Notes: generated by a model from the letters alone, not told the origin. Positions 9,601 through 16,368 are shown, numbered from the stretch's first letter. The stretch: DNA of 19,727 bases from Candidatus Thalassarchaeaceae archaeon (GCA_013329905.1 DUJH01000003.1:22772-42498); one strand, 5' to 3'. Numbers and translations: made by a program.

Positions 9601-10170
9601 GAAGGCGATTGCCAGGAAAGTTCCGAGGACCATCGAAGCGGCCCAGAACGCAAAGAAGTTGGCAGCGAGGCCGGCTCGCTGAACATCAAGCAATTGAGAC
9701 TGTAGTGAAGCGCCCTCAACGATAACCAGTTCCGGCATCGCAGCTGCATAAGCCACAGCCATGTGGAATCCTGCAACCATCGAGAAGAGGACGGTTGCCT
9801 CCTCGCTTCGGTTAGACTTGACTAAAAATAGCGTAGCAATCGCCATGAAAGCGAATGTTGTAGCCACGATTGGATCGATAAAGCCCAGAGACTCAACGAC
9901 GATGGGCACCACTGCGAAGAGCGATGCGACAACAGGAGTGCGGCTTGCGAAGGAATCATCTGGCAGAGCAGATACCCAAATCCTTCCCAGAACAGCCGCT
10001 AATGCGGCTGCTACGGGAAGGATGACTAACTTTCCTTGGTCAATCATCGCATCGTCAGCAAAGGATGTGGCAGTCATGAAGAGCAGGAGTAATCCCGCAA
10101 GTACCACTGGGGTCGAAGCCAGACCTAAGGTCTGTCCGACGTCCCTCGCATTCCCATTTTCGTAAGACAT
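628..10170 (-). CDS. aglB: Giant oligosaccharyltransferase AglB (STT3 family) with N-terminal polytopic and C-terminal extracellular extensions
   Basis: The protein has 3180 residues. AglB transfers a lipid-linked glycan to Asn in N-X-S/T sequons outside the membrane. The STT3 core spans about 355-1420: first DxD-type acidic motif in GGSDPWY (Asp398), second in GLADHDSF (514-516), the TIxE loop motif as TIGE (722-725), and WWDYG (952-956) in the globular domain. A segment like IRYFAIDDRLYP (1214-1225) and the GATIEG module near 1416 resemble other archaeal AglBs. Residues 1-350 carry about ten extra hydrophobic spans before the usual first TM. Residues about 1420-3140 form a long array of beta-sandwich modules (carboxypeptidase-regulatory-like, SdrD/CnaB-like, then NEW3/CARDB-like), followed by one TM (3149-3167) and a basic tail. 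About 40 sequons are present. GGTGATGA lies seven bases before the ATG, fixing the start. The frame is open throughout. The enzyme family is sure; the function of the extensions is unknown. Confidence 0.93.
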   Translation of the reverse strand: MSYENGNARDVGQTLGLASTPVVLAGLLLLFMTATSFADDAMIDQGKLVILPVAAALAAVLGRIWVSALPDDSFASRTPVVASLFAVVPIVVESLGFIDPIVATTFAFMAIATLFLVKSNRSEEATVLFSMVAGFHMAVAYAAAMPELVIVEGASLQSQLLDVQRAGLAANFFAFWAASMVLGTFLAIAFRGSLMPPGSGALFSRLPSKLDVSEHRDLIITGVVILLVNLIPLLWLAGISDAAIFESHLYLGSVWAMSTSVVIMFVAFCRAERWHVLGAVAAVNWIIYSFAHLVEIGNELPEGINFLSGSDFIGAFSWLFITFWLNVLALMLAARGYFGDIAPRREPSNFRLWWKENSYSILVGSAVVIGFMIRTGWNVLPAMNANITGLWDMTGGSDPWYMKRVVDYIVAERAHFIFDADRAYPSGGINPRPPLFSWCLALGGLALEWLTGIPADEVVWWSVAGFPAIFGALIILPVAGIAARLHSTQAGVIAAWLMALMPGHISHSTFGLADHDSFALLFLTMAFYFWVRAVHDIGSERMFRNPGPNPLYLIAGMREMWKRSPVVMSYATLAGISFSTVALGWKGFVYGPGILFLAFAAQIIVNMFRRRDSLPLTSAALQMMFTTFLIPLPFYIWPGLNLLWAPSGFQPMFYIVGFTFALGWVASSFRDKPWLLVIGSGGVLFGGILAILWILQSAEIYDGWDILFTGGFYFSKNKIFGTIGEAQAPSRGVLFASYGPIVTLISLGYAFILLWRGARDEKQGQSLAGIWVLIAAYMAWTAGRFIFNATPAMAVVGAIGIAALWKMADFQAFAKEWRRSGIGTPRARFRAIRPASAKRPLIPVLMLVFMLVASQHVTYGIDSGIPRGETAAGDIDQAIYDITPDILRYDIAGLSVLDSSTYTPSTTCSNGCWYMGTFGPGFNGGGWNMAYEWLAEQDADEPFGHRPAFVSWWDYGFQALDSGEHPTVADNFQSGIPNSGAMLLSSGQDDTLAMFIATLAQGDRRYSDDGKFTEEFSNVLNEHFTEDQVSEFYQIMSFGPGDKSFVEDRSLALYASDVQEQYVNSQLVSHTTELLHGSTLGEDGLPLEQMWYVMKDGEQVGNGTNDSSAASTLFDDTRGILGGQATTSIEDEVISHYEIGEYRYTADLIEDFDDVSTNLHRVNAKLGLARAFLTSALSTEQLVDLYHDISTSMEYEVQDYEGSLGQTIMRNNEIRYFAIDDRLYPLGGAYYADQSYHRGQTTGIFYAPTTLSGLDPNHYIESIYETQQKGLTSYMSAEQYELEYLNDVVKQQSGAMDDPADMIQLIDIKYQQTESFFETMVARIYVGYGTTSLGLDVDPAQPGPTWAISGTPNSPLENAFPLPGAMMNHFVVANWYNDGTASPDENNNSVPDIFDGGYAAIGRANTNVKVVKYYSGATIEGTVELDGVGPIPNARILIERDAFSGEEVADENGTVIDRDQRTYWIPIGTVDADENGDYSFVVPAGRIRVSAFFGEPDLDTARQLLLSGSGGMLQDVATESTEGQRNVNLITGILGNVSGSQWLAETIVNVSGEDGHSNGEVHLTVDISADASFSTGRLVWTGDEAFDAEAITDAVVELSPSWDAIQMQPISLETSTGAVSGTDLAFQGIGEVTFTGEGQVTSTGMMTVSDFVGTHTQTILNGHSLAASGEFTGRGTISGIIDGSDVVDGECNENGTMPENFSVCSLADGDFLIDGAVNATGRFTSNGTASFSQIHNGSSLSGSGIFTIDASNPDLESYGTLNGTGTYTGEGEFSGPMVQAGTFHLTDAIPGSYDVTVVFSDGTRVEIDDGFNVPFEGVASLHQIDVYGGVVSGKLLDSNENPLTGEVQLSIVDEENSTSQGECSEVMYAPCHITPDENGSFTFGPVVPGSYLAELDMDGDGFNEAQIIHIFEAESDSVMEFPTPIPITYDLTFTLSRSVNGTVTDASDLNLTLLSTDTSIAPVDAVYDAEKGEYMVELRQGEWILSHTFSESEQLWEQIEVDADINTSFVFRESMTVSGVVYYDTKPADPEANITLETEPVQHEVVVFHWEGFSITANTDGEGMFSVVLPIGAEVDATVNAGVMNVVNGTRFIVTEDMEDVTMIARPGSEVSGALNINRLGNYYNSNIGGWEPVTVYATHESIDAVWHLDVTEMGTFATVLPQGIWTFTTDLTWLNANETVLDVDGNNDTVNMYLNPDSSFVEIDFFLDHNTDNDPANGTPVEYRFSIVPVDNFAGMTVDVEADGSEWTSAGHAVVPVEAGSYRIDVEISDARAGDLFGTRIMTGNSYFDVGFGGEVVTRSIGFDPEWKIDLTFTNESGGPLADQNVKFIDTDNRNDIISRTTDANGTIVDHLPASTWIAVIDSINIGDGVVEGVRTLIVVSEANANDAQTISTSELGAFSVRVLDESGSPLQGMDLVITSNEDLGRVHLDFTDASGDSQGSLSAGSWDIELNHTEGRTRYVIDNVELIDGGLVSGDNGLIQIVATTYVEMSGTIFWDHDDDDDADVGEGVPDVEVMMSSEGEDNISITTDSTGEWNVFVPLNSSWQISTHREGFAQENESVAMNAPNSIEIELTAGHVLVWGNITHSNLAAIGDDVELVLIPTEGMVRDRVTPDKIYEDSVWTGEWSALVEPGNWIIRATLEESNLVAMAMVNADISDGGNAEAALVYGGWLHLSTEWLDFDGTAHDLSETDLEGADIIDEPKFTISSGAGVEWDAILSDDGGISILLPGGTISVESEFSVEQMDRTMDYTSSKNINIPSSGTDLTASVTQELSFNRVANHTIESTITAVSGGELTVEGELDDVLASMGEDDEYTPIEFTLSLDYLGHESVSTYTVVGNVAGADGQYWMVEAWDSSIENWTTQFSFEFGLDSNNTTTYDNLRLRVSLANGSTAQSFEDGHKVTLMFAGTDGYHHDDEVKVRVPQIHGFELREEMQEVYGIRPGENISIPILFTNTGNGDERFTFEFDDSQVPDSWERTGATSHTLGPFVDTTHTLMVFAPANATGDEEFIVTVTVTDKNNGSYQPIAVKVKTSLPVLEIQEVFSSSEPVYDTIHTFTVVVENTGLVDAQMVTLNTTIRGTDVHSNATNDVPAGEEVTFLIDVDLRGLGPSQQWFDFEISPEGQEFIEQPEEMNKRYTLKTPPVEDTTPTTVIGLVLIVLLSLVLWYFTRSGTRRPGAPF

Positions 10171-10174
10171 TGTT

Positions 10175-10182
10175 TCATCACC
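10175..10182 (-). promoter_or_regulatory. Shine-Dalgarno site of aglB
   Basis: On the minus strand this reads GGTGATGA, complementary to the archaeal 16S rRNA 3' end. The GGTGA core lies seven bases before the ATG at 10170. It supports this start for the extra N-terminal membrane domain, rather than an internal start near residue 350. Confidence 0.75.
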
Positions 10183-10230
10183 GTCTAAATGCAGCCTGAA
10201 GGCTCAGCGTCGCGGCGACCAAAAGTTCTG

Positions 10231-10237
10231 TTATAAC
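10231..10237 (-). promoter_or_regulatory. Candidate TATA box for aglB
   Basis: The minus strand reads GGTTATAAC here, the only clear TATA-like element between purD and aglB. Using the usual archaeal distance of about 25 bp, transcription would begin near 10205 and give a leader of about 35 bases that includes the Shine-Dalgarno site. This is inferred from spacing only. Confidence 0.4.
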
Positions 10238-10252
10238 CGTTCTCGGAAGGCA

Positions 10253-10274
10253 CGCTACGTAGTAGCGGTACTAC
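10253..10274. repeat. Overlapping inverted repeats between purD and aglB
   Basis: CGCTAC-GTA-GTAGCG (10253-10267) and GTAGTA-GCGG-TACTAC (10259-10274) are two perfect 6-bp inverted repeats sharing bases, so only one hairpin can form at a time. They lie just past the purD stop and upstream of the candidate aglB TATA box. They could be part of a purD 3' end or a binding site for a regulator. No T-run follows, so a simple terminator is not supported. Confidence 0.35.
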
Positions 10275-10291
10275 TATCGAGATTAGAGGAG

Positions 10292-11560
<1,269 letters not shown>

Positions 11561-11640
11561 GTCATTGAGCCCGTGCGCGAAGGAGATAATGCATTCCGAT
11601 GAGAAATCTGACTTACAGAAGTCAATTTTAGAACCAAATC

Positions 11641-12339
11641 TCAGTATGGAACTGATTTCAGCCCAAAGCGATAACCCAAGATATTGAATGAGCGATGGAT
11701 TATTGGAGTTAGGATAATTATCGTAATTATTGAAGGCGCCAGATGCGAGTGCATCATGACTTGGTCGTTGAACAAAAGGGCTGCAGCTAGGAAGATGAAA
11801 ATTGCAAATGGCAATGTATCCAGCAAAGGTGCCTTCGAACTTACATCTCCCTCTCGCTTCAAGCCCTGTCTGCGCTTGACAAATGAACCTGCCATATCGC
11901 CTAACATACAGGCAAATCCTAGAGTGAATCCAAGTATGAATGCAGCACCCCATTCGCCGCCAATCCAGAACCAATCAGTCGAATCTGTAGTCAAAATTGG
12001 GTCGATAAAAGGGCGATCTGATGGGCCAGTATTCCCTGCCCACAGCCAATGTGAGATCATAACTAAAATTCCAGAAAAGAATGCTCCGCCAAAAAGCCCC
12101 TCCCAAGACTTTCCGTCACCCAGCACACGATTTCCGTCAGCGTGCACCCGTCCCCCATCGATCTTATGATTCTCCAACCCAAACTTATCAGGCACCCACT
12201 TGCCAAACAACATAGCCCCAGTGTTTGCGAGGTAGGCGGGGCCATAGATGATGAGCACAGTGAGGATGTTTAGAGCGAACTCGACGCCACCGGAAGAGGG
12301 GAATGATATTGCCGACACGTCGGTCATCGTTGTCGCCAT
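11641..12339 (-). CDS. carS: CDP-archaeol synthase
   Basis: CarS is an integral membrane enzyme that activates digeranylgeranylglyceryl phosphate with CTP to give CDP-archaeol, the precursor of archaeal polar lipids. The 232-residue product shows the family pattern: YGPAYLANTGAMLFGK near the first TM, then DGNRVLGDGKSWEGLFGG, and the second conserved block GFACMLGDMAGSF followed by KRRQGLKREGD and LLDTLPFAI. About five hydrophobic spans are present. The insert between the two conserved blocks, with several Trp and Asp residues (GNTGPSDRPFIDP onward), looks longer than in compact family members. The frame continues to 12552, but that part overlaps the divergent gene in antisense and has no membrane character. 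The start is ATG 12339 or ATG 12327; neither has a clear Shine-Dalgarno site. It lies upstream of purD on the same strand and divergent from the gene at 12419. Confidence 0.93.
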   Translation of the reverse strand: MATTMTDVSAISFPSSGGVEFALNILTVLIIYGPAYLANTGAMLFGKWVPDKFGLENHKIDGGRVHADGNRVLGDGKSWEGLFGGAFFSGILVMISHWLWAGNTGPSDRPFIDPILTTDSTDWFWIGGEWGAAFILGFTLGFACMLGDMAGSFVKRRQGLKREGDVSSKAPLLDTLPFAIFIFLAAALLFNDQVMMHSHLAPSIITIIILTPIIHRSFNILGYRFGLKSVPY

Positions 12340-12418
12340 CAGTTCATGCGAGAAGAACTCTCGGTTTACCGCTCGTGCCGCCGATTGCTTCATTGGTGGC
12401 TCGACGCACGACGGGGGC

Positions 12419-14110
12419 ATGAGCCGCTTGAGGTCCACTCTGCTCTGCGCCCTGATGGTTACCTCCTTGTTTTTGGGAGCGTCGATGAGCGTTGCTGCGG
12501 ATGGTGAAGATATTGTGATTGATTCGCAGGTTGAATGGGTAGAGGATCGCACTTTGGAAGGAGATGTCCGTGTAGTTGCTGGTGGTGAATTAACGATTAA
12601 TGGTCTAAATTTGGTCGTCTCTGATGATTCTCAGATAATCGTCGATGAAGGAGGGGTGCTCAACATCCTAAACTCCGTTGTTGACGAAGAAAACCCCCCT
12701 ACTGGCCTTGCAGGATATGGGTATTGGGATGAGGTGAACCGTTCTGCGGTATTGATTCGCGGTTCGGATTATGGTGTTGCCTTCGATGCCACTTTCTATG
12801 CGGGTGAAGGAAACTCGTTCTATGGTGGTCAGGCGATTGTGGATGGTCGGGAGCCTGTTGATTTGAATAGCAGCGAATTCACTCTTTCATTCGACGAAAA
12901 CACCGAGGACGTCTGGGTTGGTCTCGTTGCCTACGCACATCAGTCCGTGCGACTGGCCTCGGTAACTCTCACTCCTGAGGTTGGATCCGAGGCGACCCAT
13001 GATGCCATCGATCTCGAACACCGTAACATGATGGCATTGGATACAGATATGCAATCGTGCCAGATTTTCATCCACGGGGTGGCCGACTTCGATGATTCCT
13101 CGATGCTTGGCTGCGATGTTGTGATCAATGGCACGCTCACGATCCACTCCACCTCTATCGAACGGACTGGACCGATTTTCGTCAATGCTGATGGGGAACT
13201 CATTCTCAGTGGAGACACTACGTTCTCGATGAGTCGAGATGACCACGATGTACGCGCGCACGCGAGGGCGGCGCTCCACTGGGGCGAAGATGTCGAGGGA
13301 AGCGGCGGTCATACAGACCGTTGGGAGCGCATCATCGGTGCTCAGCAAGTTCACTTCGATGCAGCAGGTGTTCTCTTCAAAATACTCAATTTCGGTCCTT
13401 TGGAGACTACATCATCCACCTTTTTCAGCGATGCGAATGGAATTGGATTAATCGATGCAGGCGAGACCCGAACCGTCGAAATCGGTTGGGCGGACGGAAA
13501 CGTTTGGAGCGAATCAGCCCAGATTGAAATCATCGACTACAGAACTGGCTGGAACATGGATATCTCGATGGAGTCTTATGGCGGCGGAATCGTCCCTCTG
13601 ACTTGGGATGATGTAATCGTGATTGACGCTTACACTCCCTTCATCGATTTCGTCTCCGTTGAGTTCCAACAGCCTACCGAGAGCGTATCTCGTAGCAGTG
13701 GTGGAGTAGGATTGATTGCGACGATTGCAAATCGAGGTACAGCTCCTGCAATCGTCTACTTTGATTGTGATGTCAGCGAGACTGGTGCATCCGCCCAGAT
13801 GACGAGTTATCCAGGTGGCTTGATTGAAGCCGGAGAAGAAGTTGGTATCCAGTTTTCATGGATGAATAGTGAGGTCGATTTGGCCAGTCTAACTTGTGAG
13901 ATTCTAACTCCAACTCAATTGGTTGAAGATGATGCCTTTGGAGGCGGAACAGCCTCGAGCACTCAAATCACATGGTTCGACGCCGTAGATAACGATGGCT
14001 CAATTATCCCAATTGTCGCTGCGATATTCATCGCGGTCGCTGGAATGGCAGCCTTCCTTCTGAGGATTAGCAAGAAAAATCAGGATGAAGAAGAAGACAT
14101 GCTCTTCTAA
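12419..14110 (+). CDS. Secreted beta-solenoid-like protein with CARDB-like domain and C-terminal membrane anchor
   Basis: The protein has 563 residues and no recognised specific function. A signal peptide covers about 1-27 (MSRLRSTLLCALMV, cut near SVAADG). Residues 41-90 and 212-275 have short repeated strands of the type VVAGGELTINGL and IIVDEGGVLNILNS, typical of right-handed beta-helix surface proteins. Residues about 405-495 resemble a CARDB/APHP Ig-like domain (GLIATIANRGTAPAIVYF). A TM at 528-549 is followed by a basic then acidic tail ending EEEDMLF, so the bulk should face outside. ATG 12419 was chosen because the signal peptide starts there; upstream frame to 12248 is antisense to carS. 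No Shine-Dalgarno site is clear. It diverges from carS across 79 bp and ends directly against the stop of the next, convergent gene. Sequons are present (NRS 108, NSS 150, NGT 237), so it could be an AglB substrate. Confidence 0.85.
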   Translation: MSRLRSTLLCALMVTSLFLGASMSVAADGEDIVIDSQVEWVEDRTLEGDVRVVAGGELTINGLNLVVSDDSQIIVDEGGVLNILNSVVDEENPPTGLAGYGYWDEVNRSAVLIRGSDYGVAFDATFYAGEGNSFYGGQAIVDGREPVDLNSSEFTLSFDENTEDVWVGLVAYAHQSVRLASVTLTPEVGSEATHDAIDLEHRNMMALDTDMQSCQIFIHGVADFDDSSMLGCDVVINGTLTIHSTSIERTGPIFVNADGELILSGDTTFSMSRDDHDVRAHARAALHWGEDVEGSGGHTDRWERIIGAQQVHFDAAGVLFKILNFGPLETTSSTFFSDANGIGLIDAGETRTVEIGWADGNVWSESAQIEIIDYRTGWNMDISMESYGGGIVPLTWDDVIVIDAYTPFIDFVSVEFQQPTESVSRSSGGVGLIATIANRGTAPAIVYFDCDVSETGASAQMTSYPGGLIEAGEEVGIQFSWMNSEVDLASLTCEILTPTQLVEDDAFGGGTASSTQITWFDAVDNDGSIIPIVAAIFIAVAGMAAFLLRISKKNQDEEEDMLF

Positions 14111-15334
14111 TCAGCAACTACTGACTTCGTTCCATGACTCGTGGGAATCATCTGGACTTCCCTCTCCGCCGCCTTCTTCGACGAGCTCGTAGTAATTGGA
14201 GGCCGTGTGGGCTGTTCGATCTCCCCAAGGTGGGCTCTGAGTGAGAGTGATAGTAAATTCGTAGCAGCCGTAATCATTCTCTTGCCAATCATCTCTTGGG
14301 ATGTATGGCATGCCAATGACAAAGTCGTCAACTGATCCTGACAGGATTAATTCCGAGCCGAATTCGCCAACTTCAGCGCTTCCAGATCCATACCTCCCGT
14401 TATCTGAATCCCAGATCGCTTCACCATTAGTCACGCTAACAGTAGGATATTCAATTGCAGTCACTCCATCCTTGCTGAGCACTGCAGACATTTCGAAATC
14501 AGCATGAACGAGGGGGGCTGGGCGGGGATCGAGGTCATTTGGCTGCGACATTCGAGGTAAACCCATCCAAGTTCGCAGACCGACACCGATGACACAATTA
14601 TCGTGGCCAGAATCGCAATCGTTTCCTTCTCCCATAGCTGCCACTGCCTCGTTCTTCACTTGCTCCACTGTTCGCTCAAGGTGAGCGGAATTCAGGATGT
14701 ATGTATCGGACACTCCATCGACATCAATCGATACAATGTACTTCGCATCGTCAGCAGCATTATCTGAATAGAAAGAGACGATCGGGAGAACCAATTGGCC
14801 ATAATCTCCGTATCCATCTTTCAAATTAACAGCGAATGGCATAGAAGTGGTCCAAACCTCATCTCCAGCGTAAGAGACTGAAACATCGGCTTCACCAGAG
14901 GCAGAACCCAATAGTCCACCAGACTCACGAATGGTGAGAGTGATTGTCGTAGCATCGCTAGAAAGTGTGCTATCTGTGATTGTAAGAGAACTCGATGAAA
15001 GGCTCATCGCCATGAAGGGGGATGCGAGAAGGAGAATCAGTACAACCGAAATGACCTCTGTGTGCTTTCGTCCTATTCCATTCCAAATGAACCAGAACGA
15101 GGCACCTCCCATCACAATCGGAATGAGAATCGCGAATGACCAATCACTCTGAATTGAAGGAGAGGAAAATATCCACATTGAGACTACAGAGACTAGTGCG
15201 AGTGCAAGACCTATCTTGAGGCCGTTATTGAACATCGGACCCCCTTTTGGAGGTGCTACTACGGCATCAGCAACCAATTCTGTGTCACTCGATTGCTGTT
15301 CCATCGCCTTCTGAAGCAATCCACCATCACTCAT
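14111..15334 (-). CDS. Unrecognised three-TM membrane protein with extracytoplasmic domain
   Basis: The protein has 407 residues from ATG 15334, which has GAGGT seven bases upstream. The frame extends to 15382 without further support. A short cytoplasmic N-terminus (MSDGGLLQKAMEQQ onward) is followed by hydrophobic spans at about 39-56, 65-84 and 92-110. About 295 residues of mostly beta character come after, with acidic composition and predicted to lie outside. Four cysteines occur in the ectodomain: a close pair in CDSGHDNC (240, 247), Cys357 in YGCYEF, and a C-terminal Cys407, so two disulfides are possible. I see no catalytic motif and do not recognise the family. The stop codon abuts the stop of the convergent plus-strand gene with no space between them. 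The preceding gene on the same strand also encodes an exported protein. The coding call is sound; the function is unknown. Confidence 0.82.
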   Translation of the reverse strand: MSDGGLLQKAMEQQSSDTELVADAVVAPPKGGPMFNNGLKIGLALALVSVVSMWIFSSPSIQSDWSFAILIPIVMGGASFWFIWNGIGRKHTEVISVVLILLLASPFMAMSLSSSSLTITDSTLSSDATTITLTIRESGGLLGSASGEADVSVSYAGDEVWTTSMPFAVNLKDGYGDYGQLVLPIVSFYSDNAADDAKYIVSIDVDGVSDTYILNSAHLERTVEQVKNEAVAAMGEGNDCDSGHDNCVIGVGLRTWMGLPRMSQPNDLDPRPAPLVHADFEMSAVLSKDGVTAIEYPTVSVTNGEAIWDSDNGRYGSGSAEVGEFGSELILSGSVDDFVIGMPYIPRDDWQENDYGCYEFTITLTQSPPWGDRTAHTASNYYELVEEGGGEGSPDDSHESWNEVSSC

Positions 15335-15341
15335 ATCACGA

Positions 15342-15346
15342 ACCTC
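15342..15346 (-). promoter_or_regulatory. Shine-Dalgarno site deciding the start of the 14111-15334 gene
   Basis: The minus strand reads GAGGT seven bases before ATG 15334. It favours this start over the in-frame ATG at 15382, which would lie in the inverted-repeat region. Confidence 0.6.
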
Positions 15347-15386
15347 GCAGGATGCTGAGGCGTCAACTCCGCCGGTTATCAACCCG

Positions 15387-15405
15387 TTGCCACCTATGGT
15401 GGCAA
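15387..15405. repeat. Perfect 8-bp inverted repeat TTGCCACC-TAT-GGTGGCAA
   Basis: This 19-bp hairpin-forming site has arms that match exactly. It lies 21 bases past the stop of the 15427-16368 gene and about 50 bases before the start of the next gene on the same strand. A second small repeat, GGTT-ATC-AACC (15374-15384), follows immediately and includes a TATA-like TTGATAACC on the minus strand. The site could be a regulator binding site upstream of that promoter or part of a transcript end. No T-run is seen. Confidence 0.5.
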
Positions 15406-15426
15406 TTCAATTCAGAATGATGCGGG

Positions 15427-16368
15427 TTAGAAGAGCCGCGCATCTAGTGGTTCCAATTCGTCTGAATCTTCCTCAGACCTGCCAATCATCGGTCTGCGAC
15501 CCGCAAAGGCGGCGGCAGCGAGCGTTGTCATCATCAGAGTGCCAATGAGCTCGAAGCCTGGTAGATAGACACCACGGATGTAGATCGTCATGGTTTGAAT
15601 TTGGTAATTCGGCATTCCTTCTGTTCTGACGGAGTATTCTGAAGTCGCCTTGAATTGTAGTGAGAAGTATTTGTCAGTCCAACCTTGATTCTTGGGGGTA
15701 CGCATCTGAACTCTAATCTTCTCAGGTGGCGCCATCGATTCAATTTCAACGCTCACGAGAGGTATGCTCAGTTGGAATCCCTCGTCGTTGAGATCGTCGT
15801 GATTCTCAATGGCGATGTTGAATCTGTCCATCGCATTACCATCATTGTAGACATCGAAGACCAGATTGTAATCGACCTTCGGTCGCAATTGAAGGAAGGC
15901 CACTTCCGAAGCGACTCGGAGGCGGCTGAATTGGCGGATGATAACCATCGAGTTCGCGGCCGATGGCTCGCTAGTAACTGGGATTCCGTTTGCCATCGTC
16001 ACCTCTGCGCTAACAGTGACCTGATGCTGCCCCTCAGGAGCTCTCAATTCAGCCCTGACCATGACTTGGAATGAAACCTCAGAGCCGCCACCTATCGATA
16101 GAGTAGCGGGACCTGAGAAGGCGAGAACACCGGCTTGGATCTGAATTCTTACCTTCTCTTGGTGGACTGTCGGGTTCTCGATTCTGCAATTGATGAGACC
16201 AGATCGGGCTGCTCCTGGATAGACATCTACGGGCTGAGGCTGGTCACATGTTAGTACGATATCTGGAACCGCACCTTGTGCCTGAACAGCGGCCGCACCA
16301 GCCCAAGTACTCAGGAAGTATACCACCAGCATCATCAAGGCCGGTCGAACCTTACTTACAGTGCTCAT
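15427..16368 (-). CDS. Secreted two-domain Ig-like protein with PGF-like C-terminal anchor
   Basis: The protein has 313 residues. A signal peptide covers about 1-32 (SKVRPALMMLVV, cut near VQAQG). Residues about 36-145 form a first beta-sandwich with a Cys pair (41, 61) that may form a disulfide. Residues about 146-265 form a second, NEW3/APHP-like sandwich (DYNLVFDVYNDGNAMDRFNI), a fold common in archaeal surface proteins. A C-terminal signal follows: PGFE (270-273), a hydrophobic span to about 289, then RR (291-292). This resembles PGF-type sorting tails, but 21 further mostly acidic residues ending DARLF come after. The start is ATG 16368; a GTG directly before it (16371) is possible. A TATA-like element 23-30 bp upstream points to a leaderless message. 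The specific function is unknown; a structural or adhesive surface role is inferred. Confidence 0.85.
   Translation of the reverse strand: MSTVSKVRPALMMLVVYFLSTWAGAAAVQAQGAVPDIVLTCDQPQPVDVYPGAARSGLINCRIENPTVHQEKVRIQIQAGVLAFSGPATLSIGGGSEVSFQVMVRAELRAPEGQHQVTVSAEVTMANGIPVTSEPSAANSMVIIRQFSRLRVASEVAFLQLRPKVDYNLVFDVYNDGNAMDRFNIAIENHDDLNDEGFQLSIPLVSVEIESMAPPEKIRVQMRTPKNQGWTDKYFSLQFKATSEYSVRTEGMPNYQIQTMTIYIRGVYLPGFELIGTLMMTTLAAAAFAGRRPMIGRSEEDSDELEPLDARLF

Noticed and set aside
9761..10165. 134-codon plus-strand open frame opposite the aglB start
   Set aside because: It mirrors the hydrophobic N-terminal helices of AglB and has no start signal or recognisable domain.
628..10170. Possible assembly artefact or fusion of several genes in the 9.5-kb frame
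   Set aside because: The frame is open throughout with even composition. Modules flow without internal signal peptides or start sites, and a fitting C-terminal TM closes it, so a real single gene is favoured.
11561..11974. Long in-frame N-terminal extension of purD (about 138 residues)
   Set aside because: It has no family similarity, overlaps carS in another frame, and the family motif GGGGREHALA begins right after the chosen start.
12248..12418. In-frame upstream extension of the beta-solenoid protein gene
   Set aside because: It is antisense to the carS coding region, and a clear signal peptide starts at 12419.
12340..12552. In-frame N-terminal extension of carS
   Set aside because: It is antisense to the signal peptide and start of the divergent gene, with no membrane segment or start signal.
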